Source: Dipteris shenzhenensis
Taxonomy: Eukaryota > Polypodiophyta > Polypodiopsida > Gleicheniales
DNA length: 64,000 bases
Strand: one strand, 5' to 3'
Assembly (NCBI GenBank): GCA_047967505.1
Contig: CM106539.1
In this document: piece after piece, positions 52,981 to 64,000 of the stretch
How positions within the stretch are numbered: the first letter of the stretch is position 1
Layout: every line of letters starts with the position of its first letter
Notes under the pieces: model-generated
Database searches by the model: none
What the model saw: only the letters and a program-made list of their open reading frames with translations
What the model was told of the DNA's origin: nothing
Translations under genes and position numbers: made by a program

Positions 52981-55040
52981 CACATAGTGGAAGACACCTT
53001 TTAATTTAACTTTAATATAATTAGATTTTACTCTATCCAATGTCATCTCGACCTCACCAATCCACTTCCCCCCAGCTACATTTTTGATGTAATGTGCTGC
53101 CATTCCCTTCACACACATCCTATTTTGTCTATGGCCTTCTTTAGGGGTGACCTCAAATTTTGTGAAGACGAAGATATCCAACACCTACCCCTTCATCCTA
53201 TTCTCCTAAATTTTTGTAGTTGTTGTAGGTGTATTATGAAATCCTCCCTTTTTCTTGTGTAAGTCAAAATCCTAGAACTCTCTAAGCCCCACAACCTCCC
53301 GTTACACTCCACATTCTATAGCCGACGGCCTCGGGTGGTTGCAATAACATGGTAGGGAGGGAGCACAAAGAATTTATAATTATCCTTTGGCCAATGGGTT
53401 GCCCAATACCACCCATTTGGCATTATTGTCTTATATAAGAGAATATTGGAAGCAATGCATTGCATGCTTGAGGAAGGTTTTAGCCATTTTGAAACTAAGC
53501 ATGTTGCCTTAGACTCAGCAAGGAGGAAGCCGATGTAGCTATAGCCATTTTCAACTTTACGGCCCATCCCTATACTTCTCAATTGCCACTTCCCTCCATG
53601 AATATTAACTGTCTGCATTCTTCCCCCACTCAATCCTTCGCAAGCATGCACATTTGGTTGTGGGCCTAGGACTAGCTTAGGACCTGCCAAATGAATTTAC
53701 TCTAGAATAGGTCCACACCATTCTATGGCTAGCCTTTGTACCTACGGAGCCTCTCCCCATAGGACCAACCCTCCACAGAGACTGACCACTTTCCAATTCA
53801 AGGGAATGACCAGCTCGAAGAGATTCCTCTTGATGATCCCAAGTGTAGATCCAGATCCCCAAGCTGTGGGTCTCACAGATGTAGATGCTAGTCTACAGCC
53901 CAAGTCTACAGCCCACTTGGAGGATCTAATTTTTGAAGAAGCCCGAGTATTGGAGAATCTATTGTAATGCATGCCAGGCCCACCGGATCCATCCAACTTA
54001 TATGCCCCTATGCCGTAGATGCAGATATAGATACAAGAAAGTGACCCTACTGTAATATGCAATTTTTTATGCTTTGACTTCCCAAAAGTCACCATGGCAC
54101 ATGGTCTCACCTTCCACATGTAGCAATTCATTGATATGTATGCCCAAGACATCGATTCGGTTAAGCATTTGTGGCCTCCACCCACTTTTTTCATATGCTG
54201 ATCATTTGACTAAGGGACACTCCCGAATAGTGCGCTATGGTGGAAGAGCAGTAACTAGATATCTTCCATGAGATAGTTTTTAATCTAGATGAGGCTCCCT
54301 CCTACAAGCAAGTCATCTGCATGTATCTTTGTCAGCACAATCTCCATGCTCACACCTTTGAGGACATGCATGACACACATTTTTGGTAGCCCCACTTTCC
54401 ATTTTTCCAGATCTCTCAGTGGCTATATGATCTACACTCCCTAGTCCCAAACAATGCAAACAATAGGCTTGCTTTGCACCTCTTGATCCACGAATGGATC
54501 AACTCCAGGAAGGGGGCATATTAACCACATGGTTCAGTGGAGTCAAATGGTTACCAAAGGAGCCAATTGTGGAGTTTTCTTAAACCAAACATGCAATTAC
54601 AGGATGACTATCAAAGGTTTCGAGATTGGGGATGCATTATATCATGATTTCTCCAACAAGTAGTGTACAAGGGAATAGGTAGTTTTGAAACAACTACCTA
54701 GTTTTGAAACAATTGCCCAGGTCTTTGAAAGAGTTACCTAGGTTGGGATAACACAACTGCCATTCGCAGAACTTATTCAAGACCAGTAGCTTGGGAACTT
54801 GGGCCTACTATGAGAAAGTATAATAGGCATACCGCCATCATTTCCTTGACAAATCATAATTGGATAACACAAGTGCCATTGACAAAGTGTGGAAAAGCAA
54901 CAATAGAAGTGGAACCACAAGAAGCTGACGTAGAGATAGGGAGTAGCACCATGCCTTGGAGCCGGATGGGCCCAAGAAATTTGTAAAAGAGAGAATAGAG
55001 AGAGTGGTAGAAGGAATAAATTTGGCCCTCCCTTCAAAAG

Positions 55041-55140
55041 ATGCTATGTATATAAGGCTGAAAGTTTGACTTTGGTCCTCACTTGTAAACTTGCTATGTA
55101 TATAAGGCTGAAAGTTTGAGGAATACAAGCTCTCTCTTTC
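55041..55140 (+). promoter_or_regulatory. duplicated TATA region (50-bp tandem repeat)
   Basis: TGCTATGTATATAAGGCTGAA occurs at 55042 and 55092 with TATATAAG at 55049-55056 and 55099-55106. A CT-rich transcribed-like region follows. The duplication places two TATA boxes 50 bp apart. Confidence 0.55.
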
Positions 55141-55399
55141 TCTCTGAGTATTGTGTATGTTTCTCTAGCTTTGGCCTTTGTGGATGCCTCTCACTTCCTT
55201 TCCCTCTTCTTGCTTCATGCTTCCCACTCCCCTTCCCTCTTCTTCTTCCACTCCCTCTCCCATCTCCCTCTCTTCTCTCCCCTTCTTCTCTTGAGGATTC
55301 ACACTGCTACAACTCCGAAATCCATTGGTGTGACACTCTTTGACCACATGTGCTTGCATTGCTCTCACAAGGAGTAATTTAGAGTACGAGGCTCCCTCG

Positions 55400-56794
55400 C
55401 CATTCCCTCAAGTTCCCCAGGGTATGTGAGTCACTGCCGACTACACATTGGCCCAGCTTGGGAATGCAAAGAAAGTCAACCTAAGTCCATTCCCTTAGGG
55501 AATGTGACATGATTAGATTGATATTATATTTTACTATTGGAAAATCCTTCATGAGACTATTCAGGCCAACCTTGGACCTTTATGGAACTAGAGTCACCTC
55601 AAGGGTTAATGGGTCTATGAGGTAGGGGTGAGGACACCTATGTTGATTGAAGACAATGTCAAGAATAGGAATTCGATTGTCAAGAATGGCCTTTCCTCCT
55701 TGTAGTTTGAGTAGAGAGATAAGTATGATGAGGTAGAGGAGTATAGAATTGCCAGATCATGCTTAAGATTTTTTAGTCGAATTTCTAAAGGTATAGTTTT
55801 CCATAGTTGCTTCCACTCTTGAAACCTGCACAATTTCAAGTTGGATGTTTTTGTATGCCTACCTTCCTTGAAGAATATGCAAAATATTCCACCAATTCCT
55901 TATCAAAGTCTGTTGGCCAATCAAAATACCTCACACAACATAGATTTTTCCTCACTTCCTTTATCAATTACGAACTTCTTGATCTTCTAAATTTCCACCT
56001 CTTCCTCAATGAAGACATGTTTCAAAGATCATCTTTTCTTACAATTCTTAGAAGGTGGTGGTTGTTGCATGAAATGAGGTAAGATAAAAATTCTATTTCT
56101 AAACATACATTATGAAAGGACCTTTATATAAACTAAAAATGCAATTAATCGTTTTAAAATAAACATGATTATGCTTGCATAAATTTAATATACTCTAAAA
56201 AGACCCTTAGGTGAATCTAAAAACATGCATTCCAAAGTGTGTGTCAGATTGATCTTCTAAAGATCCTTGCCATAATCCTTTGAGAACATGAATTAACCCT
56301 CCCAAATATAATTGTTCAACAAAGTAAAGAATTATCTTCAAGGAAAATGTATAAAACATCATTAATGAACTTAAATAATAGTCTAAATGTCAAAGTGGAC
56401 ATTATTCTTGGCCTAAATGAGCATCTCCAAAAAGGCAAAACATCATGATATCTCACAACCTATGAAAATTTCTCCTTCATTCATTGCAAAATTTACTCCT
56501 ATATTTCTGCAACATATGCTTCCAATCTTGCCAAACCCATCTTGAGTCATTCTTAATGAGCAAATAAAATTCTAGTGGGTTCAAATAATTGCGTTATATT
56601 AGTGCCTCCCTTTTATAGAAGTGTAATGGACCTCTTTGCAATGGATGTAGAAGTAAATATGAAGTAATGTCAAGAGAATCATAATTTTCTCAATACTAAG
56701 TTCTTTAGAAGGAAATGTGTGTGTGTGTGAGCATCTCAAAGTAGGATATGCTCAAAATACATCAAGCAACAATATTTTCACCCCAAAAAATAAA

Positions 56795-56795
<1 letters not shown>
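55400..56795. other. no gene recognised
   Basis: AT-rich; short frames only. Confidence 0.6.

Positions 56796-56830
<35 letters not shown>
56796..56830. repeat. (GT)n microsatellite
   Basis: About 17 GT units. Confidence 0.95.
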
Positions 56831-56832
<2 letters not shown>

Positions 56833-56939
56833 ACATGAGGATGCATGCATTCACACACAACTCTTCTTGAAAATGAGGTCTTGAAATTTGAAATTTTGTT
56901 TTCTTAAAATTATGATCCCACCTTGAGACCCAACAGAGT

Positions 56940-57035
56940 GGGTCTCTAACCCGTCTCGTAGACGGGTCTCTAACCCGTCTCGTAGACAGGTCATGCTACT
57001 CATGCTTACCGATTGAACCATTGCCTCATAAGCAA
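56940..57035 (-). repeat. tRNA-derived SINE-like head (or decayed tRNA)
   Basis: On the minus strand a box A (TGGTTCAATCGG, 57009-57020) is followed 33 nt later by a box B (GGTTAGAGACC, 56965-56975), the spacing of tRNA genes. A 24-bp unit containing box B (GGGTCTCTAACCC...GTAGAC) is tandemly doubled at 56940-56963 and 56964-56987. No acceptor-stem pairing was confirmed. Confidence 0.45.
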
Positions 57036-57039
57036 GTCT

Positions 57040-57858
57040 CTAGCCCTTCTTCCATCCAACCCCCTTCCCTCAAGCTTCATCTCTCTTGAGGAGCCTCTTC
57101 CTCTAATTTTCCTCTCCTCCACTCAGACTCCATGGCCTCTCCTTCCCTCCTCTCTAATGTGCTCCCTCCTCTCTTGGAGCTCCTTCGTTCCTCTTCAACA
57201 CCCTTGCCCCTCTCTCCCTCCACTTCCCTCCATGTGCTTGGTGATGGTCTTGATCGATGGAGCACAAGAGTCGTGATCCTATGCATGTGGCTATGGTGCA
57301 AAGCTTAACCTTGATTATGCTCATGCATGTGAGTGTATATACATTAATGATTACATAAATATGATCATGCATGTCTATATGCACGTATGCATGTTTATGC
57401 ATATATATTTATACATTTAGTGGAGCAATGTTTGAGTTAAAGGTGAGATTATTGCCTGTTAAAGCATGTGTGTTTCTATGAGGTGCAATTTCATGCCATG
57501 AAACCCCTTAACAACTTTGATATGCAATGAGCACAATAAAATGTCTGTAAGTTAAAATCATTGTGAGAATCGAGAGCCAATGAATAGATGGTATCACATT
57601 ACCACCCCCTCATATAAATAACTCCCCTTTTTCCCTTTTTTATTTCCTTAGTTCTTATTTTCCAATGTTGTCTAATTACCTCATAGCAAGAGAGCCATTT
57701 CGCCCCTAATGCTTGTGATTATGTATGCCCCTATGCATTGTATCTTCCTCCTCTACCACCAATTTAGGCATTATTTTAACATCCCTACTCTCTTCATTTT
57801 GCCTCTTCTCTCTTTGCCTTCCATATTTGCTCTTTAGACCCATTTCTACTCTTTTTTG

Positions 57859-57889
<31 letters not shown>

Positions 57890-58565
57890 CCCTTTTGGAA
57901 ATTTTTTTGCTCTCTTTTGGCTTGCTTCTTCCTACTTCCATCATCTCATACTTAGCCATTCTAAAGAGAAGTTTGAAAGACAATCCCTCATTTTCACAAA
58001 ACATTATACATCTATTTATTCCAAACATTTTAATTTACTTATTTAATAGGCTAGATATCTTGGAAACTTTTTCTTGGCAGTTTATAGTAGAAAACGTCCG
58101 ACACTTGATGATGGCTAAAAAAAATAGAGCCAAAATTAGGTCCAAAATAATGGATGACCTCAGGCTCACTATTAAAGACTTACAAGAAGCAACAAGATAG
58201 GGAGATCAACATGCTTGAGAAAATCTCAACAAGGCCAAGAGAGAGGTCGAAATTCAAGAACAAATTAAGCTAAATGAGAGCAAAATTTACTTCAAAGGCT
58301 TTTAGCAAGAAAACATTTAGGCTCATGAGGAGAAACGAGGAAATCCCTCTCCTTTCAAGAAGTGACTAAACACTTGTCTCCTCCTCTAAAGATAACATAC
58401 AATTAAGACTTCAACATTTTTTGAACGTACTCTCCGCTTCTATGGAGACAAGTGATGAGGTGATGAGAGCAACAATAAAATGCCATGTATCTAGAGTAAG
58501 GACAGTTTAAAAATTCACAATTTCTTCCTTAAAACTCCCTTTAGTCAAAAGGATTTGAAAGAGGC
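57040..58565. other. no gene recognised
   Basis: CT-rich stretch (57040-57230), a short (CT)n run near 57860-57890 and otherwise AT-rich sequence. Confidence 0.6.
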
Positions 58566-58569
58566 TTGA

Positions 58570-59145
58570 TGTAATGGCTGATCGAAAGAAGGCTTGGGGA
58601 AGATGGCTTTTAGAAGAGTTTTACAAGGTTTTTTCAGAGGTTATGGAGGCTTAGCTCTTGTTATTGTGGTAGGGGAGTGTTCTAGAGCAACAATTACGTT
58701 GTCATATAAAGGGAGGCATAATCAAGCTCATATCTAAGGAAGACAATAAGGAGGAGACAAAAACTGGAGACTCTACTCACTATGTTGAACTAAAGCTAAA
58801 GATTTGTGCCAAAGCCCTAGCATTAAGGATACAAAGGAGAATGGAAACCTGGATACTTCAAGAGCAAAAAGTGTTTATCAAAGAAAGAAAACTTCTTGAA
58901 GCCATTGTAAATGTATGTGAAAGATGTGAGTAAGCAAGGGATATAAAGCAAGATATATGATTTCTCAAAGTTGACTTTGGCAAGGCATTTTCTAGTCTAG
59001 AATGGGATTTTTAAATCCAAACCATGGGCCTACATATGTGTCACACTCTTACGTATGAATGCAACATTCAAGGTTTACGTAAATGGGGAAATCTTTTGCT
59101 AGTCGGATGACCAAGTTCATCTATTAAACAAGGTGGCAAAGATAA
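58570..59145 (+). pseudogene. LINE K: decayed LINE reverse-transcriptase fragment
   Basis: One frame carries, with five stops, recognisable L1 RT blocks: GGIIKLISKEDNKEE, ICAKALALRIQRRMETWILQ, QKVFIKERKLLEAIVNV, FLKVDFGKAFSSLEWDF (catalytic Asp block) and SSSIKQG. The catalytic YADD should lie downstream but is not seen. It is an old fragment of the L1 family. No 3' end or poly-A is identified. Confidence 0.75.
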
Positions 59146-59400
59146 TTAACTTTGATTGGGTTGGTTAGCTACCTCAATAAGGATGATATCTATGTTAGTT
59201 AAACACCTAAACTTTTAAAAATTGCTTGAATCTAAATCGTTGTCTTCATCTTGATCAACACTTAACACACCTTTCTCTTCCCTATTAGCTTGCGGAATTG
59301 CCTCCTAGGGGTCATCTTCACCTGTTTCATTTCCTTTATCTTGCCTTACAAAATAACTTTTGTAGCCCCCCTAAGGGTTTTTCCATTTAAATTATATTGT

Positions 59401-59645
59401 GACATCTCTAGCCCTCTATAATGACCCATGTGGCCTCTAGCTACTTCCACGAGCATAGACGTATCCTCTTCCTCTTTTGAGGACTAGTAGTATTAGAATA
59501 CGTATTTGGGGAACAAAATATCTAGATAGTGTTCTGACATCTCTTACCTTTTGTAATGACCCATGTGGCCTTAGGCTCCTTCCACAAGCATAAACATATC
59601 CTCTTCTTCCATAAATGGGATAGTGGTGGACTGATGATACTAGTA
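59401..59645. repeat. ~137-bp tandem duplication
   Basis: GACATCTCT...AATGACCCATGTGGCC...CCTCTTC occurs at 59401 and again at about 59537 with changes. Confidence 0.8.
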
Positions 59646-59649
59646 TTAT

Positions 59650-61300
59650 CAAAATGGGGGACTCTCCAAAGGGTACACCATGTGTCTATGCACCTGCAAA
59701 CTTAATTTTAAAGTCATGGTCTGCAAAGGGTCGATGATAATGCAACACGTGATTTCTTGAACTACTCATTAGTCAAGAAATTAAAATTGCCTGAGAGTCC
59801 AAGTGCCCTGATGACATGTGATTTTGGGTCTTAAAAAGCAATGTATTTGTTGCAATGTCATGTCTCATGCAAGGTTGATGCTATTCAGTGTGGGTTCATC
59901 AACGAAGCATTTATCATGGTATTTCGCCATGAAAATGGGTGCATATGTTTTGCTCCAATTTCAATGATGGTGTTACACATGTGTAGAGCTTGTTGAGATG
60001 AACACTTTTTCTTTTTACAGTGTTGCAATCCGAGTTACAGATTGAAAGTTATGGAGGTTGCAAAAATGAGCAAAAGTGCATTCAATTGCGGATTTGGAGT
60101 GGTAAAAAGGTGGAGAAATGAAGGGGTGTGAGAGAGGGACACATGACAGCAATCTAAGTACTCAAGATCCCACGGTTGTGTTTTAAAGTTGGAGACTAAG
60201 GTAGTTATGGATGGAGAAATACAAAGAAAAGAGGAAATACACAAATCGGTGATGCGGGAGAGAGGAGGAATTCCAATTTGCTCATTTCATCATGATATTG
60301 GGTTGTGAGTGCATCTGTGGGCTTCATGGGAGATTACTAAGCTAGCCCAAGTGATGGGTTATGAAAAGATGAAGCGGTTTTGTTGAATGGAATGGTGCCA
60401 AGAAGAGGTTGAACGCCCAATTTTGTGGGAGAAGCTTGTGGACATGATGTACCCATATCCCAATTATATATAGTGTGAGAGGCTACCAACTATGGCATGC
60501 CTAGCAAAAGAGGATAAGGGTTCTTGGTTGATTCCATATTCGTATGTACTCATTGGTTGATTTTGTACTCAGGGGTGAGGTTCTTACAAAGCCATCACTT
60601 GCATAAGCAACATCTGCATAGCCTTACCCACAAGCTAGGTAGGTACTGGGATACATTAGCTTTAAGTCTATTAAAATCTTTGGTGTCATGATTAGTCGTG
60701 AAAAATGGTACAAATCCTTTAATTTATCTCCTTAGGAGTAGAACACTCATTCTAATAATGTCCATAACCTATATCTATCACACTAGACTTTGTCTACATT
60801 CTACCTATAATAAACCTTGTGGTTTTGTCTATTTATCCAATTAAGCACCATATCATTCATTTGCTTAATCATAGCATCAAGCAAACCTTCTTTGGCCTCA
60901 ACCTTGGGATTAGGTGGTACAACATTACCTTGCATAACAACTTGGTTGCCAAGAGTTGATGAAAACTCCCATGGATGATTGACTCATTGCTTAAGCTACC
61001 ATAGTTTGTTAAAGATAATGTAAAGTCTACTGGTGTGGCATAGGACTTGGTAGAATAGTCTGAGGAATTGGAAATTGAGGTACATTAGGCCTTGCACTTG
61101 GTACTACCAGATTGCTCGCCATTGATGGGGCTAACTCAGATACTCGTAACATCATGGGCATATCCTACCATTCACATCTCACATATTAGGATTTTTGGTA
61201 GCTCTTGTTGCTCCATAAGTTTTTGTGGCCATGGTGGTGGGTATCCCTCTTGTAGGTAGTCAAGGACTACACCTAGGATTCTAAATTGTTACCATCAATG
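59650..61300. other. no gene recognised
   Basis: AT-rich; short frames only. Confidence 0.55.
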
Positions 61301-61720
61301 GCTTAATGCTGGTCCCATATTGGACTCCCATTGAAGCAATCGTCCAAGTACCTACTATTGCTATATCAACATCTAAAGTATCTTGTTGTTGCATTCATAC
61401 ATGGAAGCCAACATTTGTTGGTAACCTCTCACAAATAGACTTACTCTCTCATCTTGAAGTATTGGTGTCAGCTTCTTGGCAATGAGCCTTTTCACTCTTT
61501 AGCATAGGTCTATATTGATTCATGACGCATCATGGTAAAGTAAAATAACTCCTCCTTGATCCTATTAGCATATTCAAGTGGTAAAGTCTTCTAAGAAATC
61601 TCTCATTCATCCTAGTTTGCAAAGTGTCTTGTTGGGCATACCAATCACTGCAAACCTATCATTGAGTAGATGAAATACATTAGTAGCATCCATGAGAAGT
61701 TGGTATAAACTCAATTGTTG
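61300..61720 (-). pseudogene. gag-like relic (weak)
   Basis: The minus strand reads, in one frame with stops, RVKRLIAKKLTPILQDERVS followed by LFVRGYQQMLASMYECNNK. This resembles the helical end of a gypsy capsid. Nothing else confirms it. Confidence 0.3.
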
Positions 61721-62523
61721 CATAACTTTTCTTTATGTTTCAAATACTAAATTTTTAGCCCTGTACAATTAGCATTCTACTATTACCTCTCTCACTACAA
61801 TGCTCCTACAATGAGACTAGAGACTAGTCTCATTGGAGGTTTTGATTGGATCCTTTAGTTGAGTAAAAGAATTTTGAGGTGGTAGACTCTCAAGGAGAAA
61901 CCAAAGGTGAAGCTATTGTGATGCCAAAAATTGATATTTTTTATTTGGCATTGGTATTGTTTTCTTCTATGTTTGATAATAGTTTGAGTATCAAGTGATA
62001 GCCTAGCGGCTCTCACTTATTTCTATTTTCTAAGATATTGTATGGGATTGAGAGGATGAGTGGAATGGATCATTGTAAATACCATAGGTATGAATTATAA
62101 ATACCTTGGTATGCGGCAAGAGTTATTTGTGTATGGGATATTATGGGGTTTTAGAAAATAGGAAGAGTGAGTCATGTAAAGAGGTGGGCTCATGTCCATG
62201 TGTTCCAATAATATAAGAGAGGCCACATGCCAAGCATGTGGAAGGCATGTGGAGGAGTGTGGAGTCAAGAGGAATCCTTCTAGAATTCCCATGTGGAATA
62301 AGGAGGATGTGGACATATGGAAAAAAGAGGGTCCCTATGGGCTCCATGTGGGGAGACTCTTAACTTTCTCAATATTTTAAGAGTCTTGAGAATCTTTTGA
62401 TGGGACACATGGCAAGAGTAGCCAAAAAGCGGCATGGATGGTGACATACAGGCTTATGTGATTGATGGGGAAAAGAATCTACAGGTAGCAATTGTAAATG
62501 GGTGAAGGAGGGTGGCAAAATCT

Positions 62524-62532
62524 CTATAAAAG
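62524..62532 (+). promoter_or_regulatory. TATA box of element L
   Basis: CTATAAAAGGAG has the same context as the element G TATA box. Confidence 0.6.
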
Positions 62533-63455
62533 GAGCCCTCCTCTCCCTTGTTCATCATCTCTTCCACCATTAGGCCTCATGTTGCTGTAGCTCTAGTCTC
62601 CTGAAGCCTCTTCCATGAGTCTTCTCTCCCTCTTGTAGATATTCTCTTATGTAGACTCTTGAGTCCATCTCTCTCTAGTTCTTTCTCACTCTATGAGTAG
62701 TCTTGGAGCTTCCGCTCCCTCTTGTACATATAAAATCTCTTCTTCTCCCTTGTGTTTGTAGTATTTTGAGTTGCATTAGAGTGGAGTATCACTCTATTGG
62801 TAATGAAGGTCACTTCAGGTTCTCTCTCTTGAGTGTCTCTTCCCTTTTTCCATTGCTTTCTCTTCCAAAGTGCTCATAAGTGTTGTCTATTCGGCCACTC
62901 ATTGCGCATACATGGTTTATCTATTTCCCAAGCCACAAAGGGGGTTCTTCCTTCCCTCCTAGGCGACCTATATGGGACTTGGATCGTTGACAAAGTCTAA
63001 GCATGGAGGTAGTATTCTCCCAAGTCGACACCAGTAGAAGGAGTAGGTGTTTTTCACGACAATTTGACCCCCTATCAGTATTTTGCTCATAACTTTTCGC
63101 TCGGTGGTTCGATTGGACAAAGCTTATATTATCGCAAAGCTCTCTTCAAGGAGCGTCATGATATGTCTTCAGTTATTATATTAGATGTCAAACCAAAATT
63201 CTATGACTCTATGTGTGTGACTATTTCTTTTTCAGACAGTTTTTACCCCCATCCAATAAATTGCCCATATCTTTCCAACTGCTTCTCTGTTTCTTACGAA
63301 ACTTACATCAGAGCGAAGCCCATTTCAAGGCGCATCTCAATATGTGATTGAATATTTCATATCATGTCTCTGCTGAAAGTTATGGGTCTCTGTGTCTTAT
63401 GATAGTTTGGAGAGTGTTTTGAGCTAAGTGTAAAGGTGTCCATGAAGGAGGTGCA

Positions 63456-63682
63456 ATGTTTCCTCGGAACCTATCCATACGACCCAATCAGCCCCTTCAA
63501 ACTCCTCTCGATATATATTAGTTCATGTCATGTTGAGCTGCAAGATCTTCTTTCAACAACGTACCGCTCTTCTCTTTGGCGCAGACCGGCTTGCTGAGAT
63601 TATGGCCTCTGCTAATCCTTTCCTTCTTCCTATGCTTGAGTACAACATCACTTGGGATGTTACCATCTTCATTCTCATCTAA
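63456..63682 (+). pseudogene. element L copy of the small ORF shared with element G
   Basis: ATG 63456 opens MFPRNLSIRPNQPLQ, which is the start of the element G ORF at 24938. A TAG at about 63519 and a frameshift follow. In the next frame the core reads QQRTALLFGADRLAEIM, then PFLLPMLEYNITWDVTIF, closing at TAA 63680-63682. The stop position agrees with that in G. No RNase H was found directly after it. Confidence 0.6.
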
Positions 63683-64000
63683 GGGAGGATAGTATGGTGT
63701 GTTCTCTGTGTATAAAAGCTTATTTTCAATGTCCGCTCCCCAGTGAGATGAATATCTCTATCACTCAGTTCGAAAGCAGTAGGAAGTGAAGAGGTGCGTG
63801 AACTTTACTACCCCCAACTTCATGTCACACTACCCTTTCACTTTGTTCATAGATGAACTGACAATTACGAGAGCTTCAAATACACACTTTGGAGGAAGAG
63901 ACACCCCTTATCACCTACATTACACTTGAAAAGGGGTTTACTATGACTTGTGAGCTTCAATGATTGAAGGCGAGTTGGGAATTCAAGATTTTGGTTTTCA

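Larger units (their letters stand above)
51500..55400 (+). mobile_element. possible large non-coding LTR element (diverged terminal repeats)
   Basis: A block at 51500-51725 (ACACATTATATCATG, GTAGTTTTGAAACA, TTGAAACAATTGCCCA, CATGCCTTGG..GCGGATGGGCC) recurs in the same order at 54590-55015. Between them lie about 2.9 kb with no recognised gag or pol. A purine-rich stretch (GGAAGGGGGCATA) at 54508-54520 precedes the second block. This fits a decayed non-autonomous LTR element, but no clear LTR tips or primer site were found. Confidence 0.4.
61917..64000 (+). mobile_element. element L: 5' part of an LTR retrotransposon, cut by the window end
   Basis: A possible LTR tip TGTGATGCCAAAA at 61917 has an inverted partner (ATGCCAAA...TTTGGCAT). 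A TATA box (TATAAAAGGAG) at 62525, with a CT-rich transcribed region after it, marks the promoter. From about 63060 the interior starts, and the small ORF shared with element G follows at 63456. The LTR end and the primer site are not clear. Confidence 0.55.

Noticed and set aside
57013-57276. Leu/Ser-rich frame at 57013
   Set aside because: CT-rich composition and no recognisable motif.
1-64000. rRNA genes or complete tRNA genes
   Set aside because: No rRNA-like stretch was noticed, and the only tRNA-like sequences are the two decayed SINE-type heads.

Overview
The window is a stretch of plant nuclear DNA made almost entirely of nested, mostly decayed retrotransposons. Supporting evidence: Ty1/copia and Ty3/gypsy polyproteins of plant type, LTR elements primed by the initiator-Met tRNA, plant L1-type LINEs whose ORF1 carries a CCHC knuckle, and long AT-rich non-coding stretches with microsatellites. 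No complete host gene is recognisable. The density and age of the insertions suggest a large-genome land plant, perhaps a fern, lycophyte or gymnosperm; that last step is inference only.

Left part (1-19650). A decayed Ty1/copia element (439-4048) ends in an LTR next to a C/T-rich tract (4090-4960). The tract leads into two head-to-tail copies of the 5' region of one L1 family. The second copy, LINE A, runs to a poly-A at 13851. It is split by a short non-autonomous LTR element (element B, 5943-8194). Its reverse-transcriptase region is replaced by an opposite-strand block (10722-12726) holding a different kind of LINE (LINE C) and a gypsy gag fragment. LINE A abuts a minus-strand Ty3/gypsy element (element E, 13852-19650), which is itself broken by two 5'-truncated LINE tails.

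Middle (19651-46640). LINE F is interrupted by a full-length gypsy-type LTR element G (22713-28359). G has two ~1-kb LTRs but no recognisable gag or RT; it keeps an unrecognised small ORF, an RNase H, a CCHC knuckle and an integrase. A 349-bp tandem duplication spans the F/G junction. LINE D (29076-32228, minus) has a 10-bp target-site duplication and a long open RT frame. Two more LINE tails follow, H and I, and I has an internal inversion. Two weak candidate host exons point away from each other near 40.2 and 40.9 kb. A young gag-only copia-type element, J (43996-46634), has two LTRs that look identical and a 5-bp target-site duplication.

Right part (46640-64000). This is mostly AT-rich sequence with complex repeats: hairpin-bearing dispersed units, a ~212-bp tandem array, and a diverged repeat pair that may be LTR remnants. 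It also holds a tRNA-like SINE head, an old LINE RT relic and a weak gag-like relic. The window ends inside another LTR element (L), which carries a frameshifted copy of the unrecognised small ORF found in G.

As a whole the genes do not form a host pathway; they are parts of parasitic elements. Almost all reading frames contain stops or frameshifts. The most intact are the LINE D RT frame, the G small ORF and the J gag.
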